Assembly (NCBI RefSeq): GCF_900128495.1
Contig: NZ_LT635801.1
Span: forward strand, 3,312,691-3,376,690
Reading direction: 5' to 3'
From: Bacteroides ilei
GTDB taxonomy: Bacteria; Bacteroidota; Bacteroidia; Bacteroidales; Bacteroidaceae
Length of the DNA: 64,000 nucleotides
Position 1 is the stretch's first letter, and the number at the start of each line of letters is the position of its first letter. Under the pieces are notes generated by a model. That model made no database searches and was not told where the DNA came from. It worked only from the letters and a program-made list of their open reading frames with translations. Below are positions 35,497 through 43,929 of this stretch, one piece after another. Both the position numbers and the translations under genes were made by a program.

Positions 35497-36456
35497 ATGA
35501 AAGCAAATGAAATTAAAGGGCATGGAGCCATGCTTACAGCCAATGTTATCTGGGGTCTGATGTCGCCGGTCACTAAATTCGTGTTCCTGGGCAGTGCCGT
35601 CACCCCAATTCTGATGGTCGATTTCCGGGTTGTGTTCGCCGCAATCCTGTTCTGGATCACTTCTCTGTTTACCAAGCAGGAGCATGTGCCCCACAAAGAC
35701 CTGTTGAAACTCTTCTTTGCCGCCTTGTTCGGGGTAGTATTCAACCAGGGGCTGTTTACGGTGGGCTTGGGAATGACCTCGCCGGTCGACGCCTCCATCA
35801 TTACCACCAGTACCCCTATACTTACCATGATCATAGCCGCCTATTACCTGAAGGAGCCGGTAACGGCCAAGAAGATTCTGGGTGTATTCCTGGGTGCGTG
35901 CGGCGCCCTGATGCTGATTCTGAGCAGTAGCAACGTGTCGAGCGGCAATGCGCAGGAAGGGAATATCTGGGGCGATGTGATATGCATTTCGGCCGAGGTA
36001 TGCTTTGCGGTCTATCTGGTCATGTTCAAGGGACTCATCAGCCGCTATTCGCCCGTTACCCTGATGAAATGGATGTTTACCTATACCTCCATCTGCATCA
36101 TTCCTTTCTCTTATACCGAGCTGGCCGCCCTCGACTGGGCATCGGTTTCCGTGACGGTATGGGGAGCGGTTGCCTTCGTGGTGGTGGGCGCCACTTATCT
36201 GAGCTATCTGCTGGTTCCGGTTGCCCAACGCAACCTGCGTCCTACCGTAGTGAGCATGTATTGTTACGTACAGCCCGTGGTAGCCACATGCTATGTAGCC
36301 GTATGCTGGGGTATGGAGTCGTTCGGAATACTGAAGGGGATAGCCGTTGCCGCCATCTTCTCGGGTGTGTTCCTGGTTACCCAGAGCAAGAGCCGTGCCC
36401 AGATGGAAGCCTATGAGCAGGCCCGGATGGAAAAACAGGGGAACAATCCGGAATGA
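35497..36456 (+). CDS. EamA family (DMT) transporter
   Basis: From the ATG at 35497 the protein has 319 residues with ten membrane segments in two EamA repeats (about 7-150 and 165-300). Typical segments are ANVIWGLMSPVTKFVFLG and NQGLFTVGLGMTSPVDASII followed by TTSTPILTMIIAAYYLKEP. It is an inner-membrane exporter or importer of small metabolites such as amino acids; the substrate cannot be read. It is divergent from the AraC-type regulator. Confidence 0.9.
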   Translation: MKANEIKGHGAMLTANVIWGLMSPVTKFVFLGSAVTPILMVDFRVVFAAILFWITSLFTKQEHVPHKDLLKLFFAALFGVVFNQGLFTVGLGMTSPVDASIITTSTPILTMIIAAYYLKEPVTAKKILGVFLGACGALMLILSSSNVSSGNAQEGNIWGDVICISAEVCFAVYLVMFKGLISRYSPVTLMKWMFTYTSICIIPFSYTELAALDWASVSVTVWGAVAFVVVGATYLSYLLVPVAQRNLRPTVVSMYCYVQPVVATCYVAVCWGMESFGILKGIAVAAIFSGVFLVTQSKSRAQMEAYEQARMEKQGNNPE

Positions 36457-36466
36457 CGCATCCCGG

Positions 36467-36526
36467 TTTGCACAGATAGATTTGCACAGATAGATTTGCA
36501 CGGAATCATATTTGGAATTATTTTTG
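36467..36526 (+). promoter_or_regulatory. Promoter of the PAP2 gene with tandem -33 elements
   Basis: TTTG at 36495-36498, 20 bp spacer and TATTTTTG at 36519-36526 form a perfect promoter. The 14-bp unit TTTGCACAGATAGA is present twice upstream (36467-36480 and 36481-36494), so the -33 box is the third in a tandem series. Confidence 0.7.
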
Positions 36527-36548
36527 CGACCGATAGCTAGTTACGTTT

Positions 36549-37100
36549 ATGGTTAGATCGGTCGCATTTTTTGTTCTGACGGTTTTTTGTGTCTGGAGCG
36601 CAACCTTGCAGGCACAACCCCGCAAGGCGGTAGAGAAATCTACCGATGTACTTATGTTCGCCCCTTCGGCCGCCGGCCTGGCGGCCACGCTTGTGCTCAA
36701 GGACTACAAGGGTACCGGGCAACTGGCTTTGGGGGCCGCCACCAGCCTGGCCACTACATTGCTCATCAAATACACGGTGAGCAAGGAACGGCCCGACGGG
36801 AGCGACGACCATTCGTTCCCGTCCAACCACACGGCCGTAGCCTTTCAGGGTGCGTCCTTCATCCAGCGCAGGTACGGATGGAAATACGGTCTTCCGGCCT
36901 ATGTGGTCTCCACCTATGTGGCGTGGGGGCGTGTGTTCGCCCGCAAGCACGATTGCTGGGATGTGCTGGGCGGGGCGGCCATCGGCATCGGATGCAGCTA
37001 CATCTACACCCGTCCGTTTGCGCGGAAGCTCGACCTGGCCCTGTCGCCGGCGGTGTTCGGCGATGACAAGTTCGGCATCTATGCGTCACTGACCTTCTGA
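36549..37100 (+). CDS. PAP2 family phosphatase
   Basis: The 183-residue protein has a Sec signal (VRSVAFFVLTVFCVWSATLQ, then AQPRK) and all three PAP2 motifs: KYTVSKERP (74-82), PSNH (91-94) and RVFARKHDCWD (Arg128, His134, Asp138). It hydrolyses lipid phosphates or similar phosphomonoesters in the periplasm; a role in lipid A or undecaprenyl pyrophosphate dephosphorylation is possible. Its own promoter lies just upstream. The following glycosidase gene is 45 bp away and may be cotranscribed. Confidence 0.92.
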   Translation: MVRSVAFFVLTVFCVWSATLQAQPRKAVEKSTDVLMFAPSAAGLAATLVLKDYKGTGQLALGAATSLATTLLIKYTVSKERPDGSDDHSFPSNHTAVAFQGASFIQRRYGWKYGLPAYVVSTYVAWGRVFARKHDCWDVLGGAAIGIGCSYIYTRPFARKLDLALSPAVFGDDKFGIYASLTF

Positions 37101-37145
37101 CGTAACGCATGAAACCTTAGTACTGACACTTAAAATCCTGATCGG

Positions 37146-38855
37146 ATGAAAACACAAGTCTTATTGATTGCTTTCCTGCTTCTTGTGGCGGGAACGTTGC
37201 GGGCGCAGGACCTCCCTCACTGGAAAAGACAGGGAACGGCCACGCAACTGGTAGTGAACGGCCGGCCCATGCTTCTTCTGGCCGGTGAGCTGGGAAATTC
37301 TTCGGCGTCTTCGGCCGGCGACATTGAACGTATCTTCCCCCGCCTGGAACGTATCGGACTGAATACCGTACTGGTGCCCGCATACTGGGACCTGATAGAG
37401 CCCGAAGAAGGGACGTTCGATTTTTCCCTGATAGACAAGACCATCCATGAGGCCCGGCAGCACGGCATGAAGGTTGTGTTCCTCTGGTTCGGTGCCTGGA
37501 AGAATTCCATGAGCTGCTATGCCCCGCTATGGTTCAAGGCCGACTACAGGAAATATCCCCGGTGCTATACCGAGGCAGGAAAGCCGCTGGAAATAGCCAG
37601 TCCGTTTTCGGAGAACGTATTCGAGGCCGACTCGAAGGCTTTCGTGAAGCTTCTGGAGCATATCAGGCAGACCGACGAGAAGGAGAATACCGTCATCATG
37701 ATACAGGTGGAGAATGAAATCGGGATGCTGGAGAGTGCCAGAGACCATTCGGAAACGGCCGACAAGCTGTTCCGCTCGGCCATCCCGGACCGCCTGGGGA
37801 AATTCCTGGACGAAAACCGTAAGACCTTGCACCCCTGGCTTGCGGAGAAATGGGAGAAGGCCGGAGGGAAGGTGCGGGGCACCTGGCAGGAGGTGTTCGG
37901 CCGCGACATCTATACCGACGAGGTATTCATGGCATGGCACTATGCCTCGTACGTAGAGAAGATGATCCGGAAGGGGAGGGAGGTGTATAACCTGCCCATG
38001 TATGTGAATGCCGCCATGAACAGCCGCAACCGGAAGCCGGGCGAATATCCGTCGGCCGGACCGCTGGCACATCTCATCGATATATGGCATTGTGCCGCTC
38101 CGGGTATCGACCTGTTGGCGCCCGACCTGTACGACAAGGGTTTCACCGACTGGGTGTCAAGATACAAGTTGCCCAACAATCCGCTTTTCATTCCTGAAAT
38201 AAAGCTGGAGCCCGACGATGCCGTCAGGGCCTTCTATGTGTTCGGGCAGCATGACGCCATCGGGTTCAGTCCGTTCTCTATCGAGGACGCCCCCGACGAC
38301 GGGAGCTACAGGCTCACCAAAGGCTACGCGAAGCTGGAGGAGCTGATGCCCCTCATTGTCCGTTACCAGGGGAAAGGGATGATGAAAGGACTCCTGTTCG
38401 ATGGGGTCAACAAGGAGCAGCGCATAGACTGGGACGGGATGACGCTGGTGTGCAAGCATTTCTTCACCCTTCCGTGGGATCCGCGTGCCACCGACGGGAG
38501 CCCGTGGCCCGAAGGGGGAGGACTGGTCATCAGGCTTGCCCGCAATGAGTTTATTGTGGCCGGAAGCGGCATCGTCATCGAGTTCAAGAACCCCGGAGAG
38601 CTGGCCGGCCTGGTACAGCAGAAGTTGGGTGAGGACGGTTTCGTGGCCGCCGGCGGAAACGCTTCCGGGGTGGAGACATGGAACGGAGGCCGGCGCATCG
38701 GCATCGGCTCGGTCGATGAAGTCAGCGTCGGTAAAGAGGGAAATCTGGAATACGTCCGCCGCCTGAACGGTGACCAGGACCATCAGGGAAGGCACGTAAG
38801 GATAGGGGTAGACGATTTCAGCATCCTGCATGTGAAGTTGTATGAGTACAGGTAA
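37146..38855 (+). CDS. GH35-like beta-galactosidase family glycosidase with DUF5597-type C terminus
   Basis: The 569-residue protein has a signal peptide (MKTQVLLIAFLLLVAGTLRA) and a TIM-barrel of clan GH-A: GLNTVLVPAYWDLIEPEEGT, the acid/base in QVENEIG (Glu191) and the nucleophile in FIPEIKLE (Glu351). The C-terminal about 120 residues form a beta domain of DUF5597 type. It would remove terminal beta-galactose or related sugars from glycans in the periplasm. No SusC/SusD pair is near, so it is not part of a typical polysaccharide locus. Confidence 0.88.
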   Translation: MKTQVLLIAFLLLVAGTLRAQDLPHWKRQGTATQLVVNGRPMLLLAGELGNSSASSAGDIERIFPRLERIGLNTVLVPAYWDLIEPEEGTFDFSLIDKTIHEARQHGMKVVFLWFGAWKNSMSCYAPLWFKADYRKYPRCYTEAGKPLEIASPFSENVFEADSKAFVKLLEHIRQTDEKENTVIMIQVENEIGMLESARDHSETADKLFRSAIPDRLGKFLDENRKTLHPWLAEKWEKAGGKVRGTWQEVFGRDIYTDEVFMAWHYASYVEKMIRKGREVYNLPMYVNAAMNSRNRKPGEYPSAGPLAHLIDIWHCAAPGIDLLAPDLYDKGFTDWVSRYKLPNNPLFIPEIKLEPDDAVRAFYVFGQHDAIGFSPFSIEDAPDDGSYRLTKGYAKLEELMPLIVRYQGKGMMKGLLFDGVNKEQRIDWDGMTLVCKHFFTLPWDPRATDGSPWPEGGGLVIRLARNEFIVAGSGIVIEFKNPGELAGLVQQKLGEDGFVAAGGNASGVETWNGGRRIGIGSVDEVSVGKEGNLEYVRRLNGDQDHQGRHVRIGVDDFSILHVKLYEYR

Positions 38856-38952
38856 ATGAGTATTTCTATGTCCGTATGCCAGTTCGGCCTGCACTCAGGT
38901 AGTACGGATGTCCGTGATGGTCCGTCCATTCCATACGTCCGGATACGGGTCT

Positions 38953-39108
38953 CTACAGGTTTTGTCCTGTCAGTACATCACATTTGTTTTCTTCCAGCAC
39001 TTCCAGGCAGGCCTGGAGGTCGGTAGGACGGATCACCACGTTGGCCTTGTCGCCCTGGGCGAAGGCGTACATGTTTCCGATGATATGTATCTGTCTATTA
39101 TGTTCCAT
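38953..39108 (-). pseudogene. Truncated copy of the ACT-domain gene 3' end
   Basis: Positions 38952-39074 match 43491-43613 at 121 of 123 bases. They carry the last about 40 codons of the ACT-domain gene (MYAFAQGDKANVVIRPTDLQ to the stop). An unrelated 5' extension supplies an ATG at 39108, giving a 51-codon frame beginning MEHNRQIHIIGN. A single ACT half-domain is unlikely to fold, so I regard it as a remnant left by the event that placed the 39.1-43.5 kb islet here. Confidence 0.8.
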
Positions 39109-39120
39109 TGCGGATTAGGG

Positions 39121-41406
39121 TTAGTTGACTTTCATGATAGCCGAGTTGATGGTGCGGTCTACATCGTTCTTGTCGCGTGAAGTCTTGCGACCAAAATCGA
39201 AGGTATAAGCCACCTTCACATATCCCGTTTGCTGGTTGATGCGGCTGGTCCGTACTTGGCTATACTTGTAAACGCCGTAATCCGCATGTTCCTTATAGCG
39301 GACATGTTTCGTAAACGGGTTTTCCGTACCGGCTTCCAAGTACCAGCCTTTGTGGCTCCAGCTTACGGATGCACCATAAGAAGCCGGTTCCTTTACTGTT
39401 ACCAATGAATTCATATCCAACTGGCTGGATGCGGTACGTCCGTAAACATTCAATGCAAAATCTTTTAAGAAATAGTTTACATCTAATATCCCAAGAAAAC
39501 CGTTTTGATTCATGGAAAGGTTCGTTACATGGACGTTTACATATTGCCCTGTAAATTTAGCATGTAGATGATCTGAAAACTTATAGGAGAGTGCAAGTCT
39601 GGCACCTAAATTATAAGCGTTCGAATTGGAAAGGAAACTGGAAACAAGCTTATCCTCTTCTATATAATAATGCGTACGGATATTATTATCCGCATAATTA
39701 CAAGCTACTATTGCTTGTGCATTAAAACGATTTATTTGCAAATTATAGATAATCCCAATATCGTAATATTTAGTATTATCCAAATATGGATTGCCTCTTT
39801 TTACTTGAATAAAATCTACTGCCTGATCCACATTATTTATATAACTAATATCTGCTTGTTCATTTGATAAGTTTACTCCTAAAGATAATTGCTGTTGCTT
39901 GCTTATATGATATACAAACTGGGAACGCAAGCGCATGGACCAATGTCGTTGCGCATCCGTTCCGTGCAATTTATAATTGACCATAGAGACCCCCGGACGG
40001 AAATTCAGACTAAACTTCTCACCCAAACGTTGGTTATAACTTACGTGCAGCATGGTCTCACTCATCCATAAATGTTGCCAAGAATCATAATCCCCTTTAT
40101 AATCCGAAGAGGTAATGTCATGGATATGCCGGAAATCAACGCCGAAAGAATTGTTGTGGCGGAGCGGGAGGTTGTATTTCCCGAAGAAATTAAAGGAATA
40201 TAAATCTTCGTTTACATCACTCAATGATGTTTCGTCCGCTTCTTGATAGGTACGGGTATAAGCATTCCGTCCATACGAACCTTTGAGTGTAAATTCCAAG
40301 TTTTGTCCTTTAGGCAACTCAAAGTTTCCATAAAGCCGTAAAGAAGGCTTTAAGTTGTTCTCGTCTTTAGTATCAGCAGAAGAAACCTGACGGTTATAAT
40401 ATCCCGAATAAGCCAACAAGGTTTCGCTCCCGTTTTCAGGAGTATCATCACGCACAAAGGCCACTTGTGCCGAAAGGTTATGCTTCTTCGTTACATTACT
40501 TACTTTAAATTGCGCATACTGTTGGTTATTCTTATAGCGTGAGGCGGAGGTTGTATGTTCCCTGTCTATTTCATAATCGGGAAAGAAAATGCTTTCATGT
40601 TTTTCGGTACGGTCATCCTCGTATTTCTTCATCGCATATCCGCCCCATAACGTATAGCTGGTATTTCCGTGCGATACTTTGGCACTCACATTGTAATCCC
40701 CGTTCAAATAGCCGACGGTCTGTTGTCCGTCCAATGATACGTATCCGCCCGAACGGTATTGCTTCGTAATGTAATTGATAGCGGCAACATCACCCGAATA
40801 ACGTCCGGTAGGCACATCGAAATATTCCACCTTTTCTATATCGCGCGGACGGAGGCTTTGCACGTCCCGATAATTGGCTTCTTCCCCATTGATATACAAA
40901 GTCACCGTTCCCAAAGCATTCGATACTTCTCCATTCTTTCGGTTTACCTCAATATCAGGAATCATCAGGTTGTAAAGCAGGTCATAACCGGTATTCGCAT
41001 GCTTGACTTGTTGCTTATCAGGAATAATCAAAACCCTGTCTTTCTGACGAATGAACGAGCTGCCTTTAACTACAATCTCTCCCAACATTACATTATCACT
41101 TTCCAACGTAACCATAGGAACCGTCACATCTGCGTTTCTTACGGTTACGGGAATCACTTTCGACTTATAGCCGATTGTACTGAAAGCAAGCAGATAATCA
41201 TTAGAAGGTACTTGATCAAGATAATAATACCCCAAACTATCAGTTATGGTACCCGACACAAAAGTGGAGTCGATATGCAGCAAACGTACATTCGCATAAG
41301 GTAAAGCTTCATTCTCTTGCGAATATAGACTTCCATCTATTTTTACTTGTGCCCCAAGAGACATTCCCCACAACAAACAAACAAAAATTGTACAAAATAC
41401 TTTCAT
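39121..41406 (-). CDS. Outer-membrane beta-barrel protein with carboxypeptidase-regulatory-like N domain
   Basis: From the ATG at 41406 the protein has 761 residues. After the signal (VFCTIFVCLLWGMSLGAQ) comes a CarboxypepD-reg-like domain (about 25-105: ALPYANVRLLHIDSTFVSGT), a plug-like region (GYDLLYNLMIPDIEV, TLYINGEEANYRDVQSLRP) and a large barrel of the OMP_b-brl_3 type. It resembles TonB-dependent receptors in layout but has no clear TonB box. Its base composition is AT-richer than that of the surrounding core genes. It lies in the 123-bp-flanked islet with a TPR regulator, and likely imports or senses an external ligand. Confidence 0.87.
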   Translation of the reverse strand: MKVFCTIFVCLLWGMSLGAQVKIDGSLYSQENEALPYANVRLLHIDSTFVSGTITDSLGYYYLDQVPSNDYLLAFSTIGYKSKVIPVTVRNADVTVPMVTLESDNVMLGEIVVKGSSFIRQKDRVLIIPDKQQVKHANTGYDLLYNLMIPDIEVNRKNGEVSNALGTVTLYINGEEANYRDVQSLRPRDIEKVEYFDVPTGRYSGDVAAINYITKQYRSGGYVSLDGQQTVGYLNGDYNVSAKVSHGNTSYTLWGGYAMKKYEDDRTEKHESIFFPDYEIDREHTTSASRYKNNQQYAQFKVSNVTKKHNLSAQVAFVRDDTPENGSETLLAYSGYYNRQVSSADTKDENNLKPSLRLYGNFELPKGQNLEFTLKGSYGRNAYTRTYQEADETSLSDVNEDLYSFNFFGKYNLPLRHNNSFGVDFRHIHDITSSDYKGDYDSWQHLWMSETMLHVSYNQRLGEKFSLNFRPGVSMVNYKLHGTDAQRHWSMRLRSQFVYHISKQQQLSLGVNLSNEQADISYINNVDQAVDFIQVKRGNPYLDNTKYYDIGIIYNLQINRFNAQAIVACNYADNNIRTHYYIEEDKLVSSFLSNSNAYNLGARLALSYKFSDHLHAKFTGQYVNVHVTNLSMNQNGFLGILDVNYFLKDFALNVYGRTASSQLDMNSLVTVKEPASYGASVSWSHKGWYLEAGTENPFTKHVRYKEHADYGVYKYSQVRTSRINQQTGYVKVAYTFDFGRKTSRDKNDVDRTINSAIMKVN

Positions 41407-41511
41407 CAAATTCAAGAAATAAAATGAGGATGTGCATAACAAGTGTTACAATAGCCACTTTTTTGTACACACCTTCCTTATCAATAAATTTAGATTTCTA
41501 TCACTACCCAA

Positions 41512-41709
41512 TTATCCAATCTGAAAGCCATTACAAGTCTTATCACAACCAGTGACATTCGTAGACAGAAGCGTGGAATCAGAAGATGATGCTGAACCTA
41601 ACGGTCCACCGGTTGCCAACAGGTCTGTTTCCAGACGTTCTTCCAATTCCTCAACATTCAGTTCTGATAATTCTTTTACTTGGTGAATTGGCTGGCAATG
41701 ACAAATGTT
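41512..41709 (-). pseudogene. Peptide-like frame with double-glycine leader, no start codon
   Basis: A 65-codon frame on the minus strand reads VKELSELNVEELEERLETDL, then LATGG, then a 30-residue segment with ten Ser/Thr and two Cys that ends TNVTGCDKTCNGFQIG. Leader with a GG site plus a Ser/Thr/Cys-rich core is the layout of bacteriocin and RiPP precursors. The frame has no ATG, GTG or TTG before the leader. A GTG at 41717 opens another frame (VNKTFVIASQFTK) that would join with a one-base insertion. A -7 box TACTTTTG (41728-41721) precedes it. It sits between the TPR regulator and the barrel gene, same strand. Confidence 0.4.
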
Positions 41710-41909
41710 TTATTCACCGACAAAAGTATAGGAAATGCATATTGGAGGGTGAAAAACGATTACGTATTTTTTACGCATTATGAAATCGGTTTGATAACCA
41801 GTTGTTTAAGCTGTTGAAAAGAGGGGTGCGAACGAATGCTTATAGAATGAATTTAACTAAAAAATCCACATTAATTGAACAAAAAATCCACTCCTTTATA
41901 CAGGAAATA

Positions 41910-43469
41910 TCATTCCAGACGTTTCAAAAACTCCCTGGCTACAGACATGTTTGTCTTTTCTCCTGTCATTTTATGATACAAACGGGTCAGTATCGAATTG
42001 ACGGCAGAAGGAGAGTGGGCGATAAGTGCTGATATCCTATTGGTCGATATCCCGATTTTAATCAGGCAACAGGTACGGAGTTCCAATTCGGTCAATTTAG
42101 GATTCAGGCTGTATAGTCTGGGTATAAATGTGGGGTACACTTGGTTTAAAGCATTGGCCAGTTGCCGCCAATTTTCTTCACTCAGCTCCCGGCTTTGGGT
42201 AACCTGGCAAAAATGAAGATAAATGGCAGATTGATGAAAAGCTTCCAGCCGTTCCTCCAACGTCCGCTTTTGCTCGGGCGTTGACACTTGCGGATTCTCT
42301 TCGAGGGCAGGTCCTTTACCCGGTTGCCGCTTCTTGCGGAAAATATGGGTATTCCTGCCCATGTAAATCATTCCTGCCACCAGTATAATTAGTGCCAGCG
42401 CCAGTATATACCGTAGCCTTTTCATGTGCGAGAGCAGATCAAGTTTTTCTGCCTCGTGATTGATGCGTACTGTCGCTTCTGTACGTGTCATTCTGCTGAT
42501 GGAGTCGGACACCTCCCGATAGCAGCGGGCGTAACGGTGTGCATCTTCCTGTTTGCCTTGTGAGAGTGCTATTTCCTTCAATATGCCATAGGCTGTGCGG
42601 TGATGGTAAATGTCGGTTCCCTGTAATGCTTTGCGACAATATGCTTCGGCAGAATCCGGACGGTTTTCAGCCTGGTAAGATTTGGCAAGTGTAAGTGCTG
42701 ACAATGAACTGAAACGGTGTTCCAGCACTTCGTATGCCATGTCTTTTGCCTGCTCTGTTCTGCCGTTTCCATATTTGAAGTCGGCCCATTCGCTCAGTAC
42801 ACCGTATGCCGGTCTGGTGAATCCTTTTTCTTTCATCAGGTTATATGCCTTGCTGTAATACACTTCTGCGCTGTCCGGACTGTACTGCCGGTCGAATATT
42901 CGTGCCATATCTCTCCAGCTGTAGGCAATTCCCAGATAATCATCGCATTTTATGTTATATACCAATGCCTGCCGTAAAGCTTTCATGCTTTCATGGTATG
43001 CTTTTTGATAAGCATACAGGACCGCCAGTTGCCCGTAGATACGTCCGTTCAGCGTATCGTGTTCGCATCCCACTTCGGCGGCACGCAGGTATGTACGGAT
43101 GGCACGTGACGGGTCGTTGCAGTCTCGGTACACGCCTCCCAAGTAGTAAATAGCTTCCGCCAGGCGTCGGTCGTCGCCCCAGCCTTCGTAGAAGCGTACG
43201 ATGCGGTTGATAAGGGTGTCGGAAGTATGAAGTACGTAAAGCTTGTCTTCGGCCTTGATGCGGAGCAGGTGGCAGTACATCCTTGCTTCTTCGTCCAGTA
43301 CGGGCGATGAGAGCTCAAACGAGTCCAGGCATGCCAGTGCACGTTCTGGATTGGATTCGGTCAGCCCGATGGCACGTTCCATCATTGGCGGATAATGGTA
43401 GCTCCGCTCGCGGCATCCGCCGGAGATAAAGAGCAGGAAAAGTACGGAAACAAGTATTACGTTCTTCAT
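41910..43469 (-). CDS. Membrane-bound TPR protein with C-terminal LuxR-like DNA-binding region
   Basis: From the ATG at 43469 the protein has 519 residues. The signal ends in SGGC, so it may be a lipoprotein or simply exported. TPR repeats fill about 30-330 (AIRTYLRAAEVGCEHDTLNG, YYSKAYNLMKEKGF). A membrane segment follows (YILALALIILVAGMIYMG, about 360-380). The last 60 residues (LTELELRTCCLIKIGISTNR, ISALIAHSPSAVNSI) resemble a LuxR-type helix-turn-helix. Periplasmic TPR, one membrane span and a cytosolic DNA-binding end is a recurrent Bacteroides one-component regulator design. It probably controls the adjacent barrel gene. Confidence 0.82.
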   Translation of the reverse strand: MKNVILVSVLFLLFISGGCRERSYHYPPMMERAIGLTESNPERALACLDSFELSSPVLDEEARMYCHLLRIKAEDKLYVLHTSDTLINRIVRFYEGWGDDRRLAEAIYYLGGVYRDCNDPSRAIRTYLRAAEVGCEHDTLNGRIYGQLAVLYAYQKAYHESMKALRQALVYNIKCDDYLGIAYSWRDMARIFDRQYSPDSAEVYYSKAYNLMKEKGFTRPAYGVLSEWADFKYGNGRTEQAKDMAYEVLEHRFSSLSALTLAKSYQAENRPDSAEAYCRKALQGTDIYHHRTAYGILKEIALSQGKQEDAHRYARCYREVSDSISRMTRTEATVRINHEAEKLDLLSHMKRLRYILALALIILVAGMIYMGRNTHIFRKKRQPGKGPALEENPQVSTPEQKRTLEERLEAFHQSAIYLHFCQVTQSRELSEENWRQLANALNQVYPTFIPRLYSLNPKLTELELRTCCLIKIGISTNRISALIAHSPSAVNSILTRLYHKMTGEKTNMSVAREFLKRLE

Positions 43470-43490
43470 ACGTCGCAATGGTATAGGCCG

Positions 43491-43613
43491 TCTACAGGTT
43501 TTGCCCTGTCAGTACATCACATTTGTTTTCTTCCAGCACTTCCAGGCAGGCCTGGAGGTCGGTAGGACGGATCACCACGTTGGCCTTGTCGCCCTGGGCG
43601 AAGGCATACATGT
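43491..43613. repeat. 123-bp direct repeat, intact-gene copy
   Basis: This is the 3' end of the intact ACT-domain gene. The other copy is at 38952-39074 with two mismatches, in the same orientation. The two copies bracket a 4.4-kb islet. Confidence 0.95.
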
Positions 43614-43911
43614 ATTCGATGAAAACCTTCCGTTCGGCCAGATGTTCCAGAATGACCGCCAATGATCCGGCCACGTTGGGGCAACTGATGCAGATCACAT
43701 CGGTCTGTATCACCGAGAAGTTGGCCGCACGCAGCACTTCCACGGCACGTTCCACGTCCGAAACGATCAGGCGCAGGATTCCGAAATCGGTCGTTTCGGC
43801 CATGCTGAAGGCGTGCATGTTGATACCCGCCTTTCCCAATGCCTTGGTCACGTCGTTTATTCTTCCGCTCTTGTTCTCGAGGAACACCGAAATCTGTTTG
43901 ATAGTAGTCAT
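43492..43911 (-). CDS. Tandem ACT-domain protein
   Basis: The 139-residue protein consists of two ACT domains (about 1-70 and 71-139): TTIKQISVFLENKSGRINDV and GSLAVILEHLAERKVFIEYM. Such small proteins bind amino acids and act as allosteric sensors. It is the last gene of the aromatic catabolism operon, 18 bp after the paaK-type gene, and probably senses an aromatic amino acid or regulates the ligase. Its 3' end is duplicated at 38952-39074. Confidence 0.92.
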   Translation of the reverse strand: MTTIKQISVFLENKSGRINDVTKALGKAGINMHAFSMAETTDFGILRLIVSDVERAVEVLRAANFSVIQTDVICISCPNVAGSLAVILEHLAERKVFIEYMYAFAQGDKANVVIRPTDLQACLEVLEENKCDVLTGQNL

Positions 43912-43929
43912 ATAACAACCTCCGTTTCT

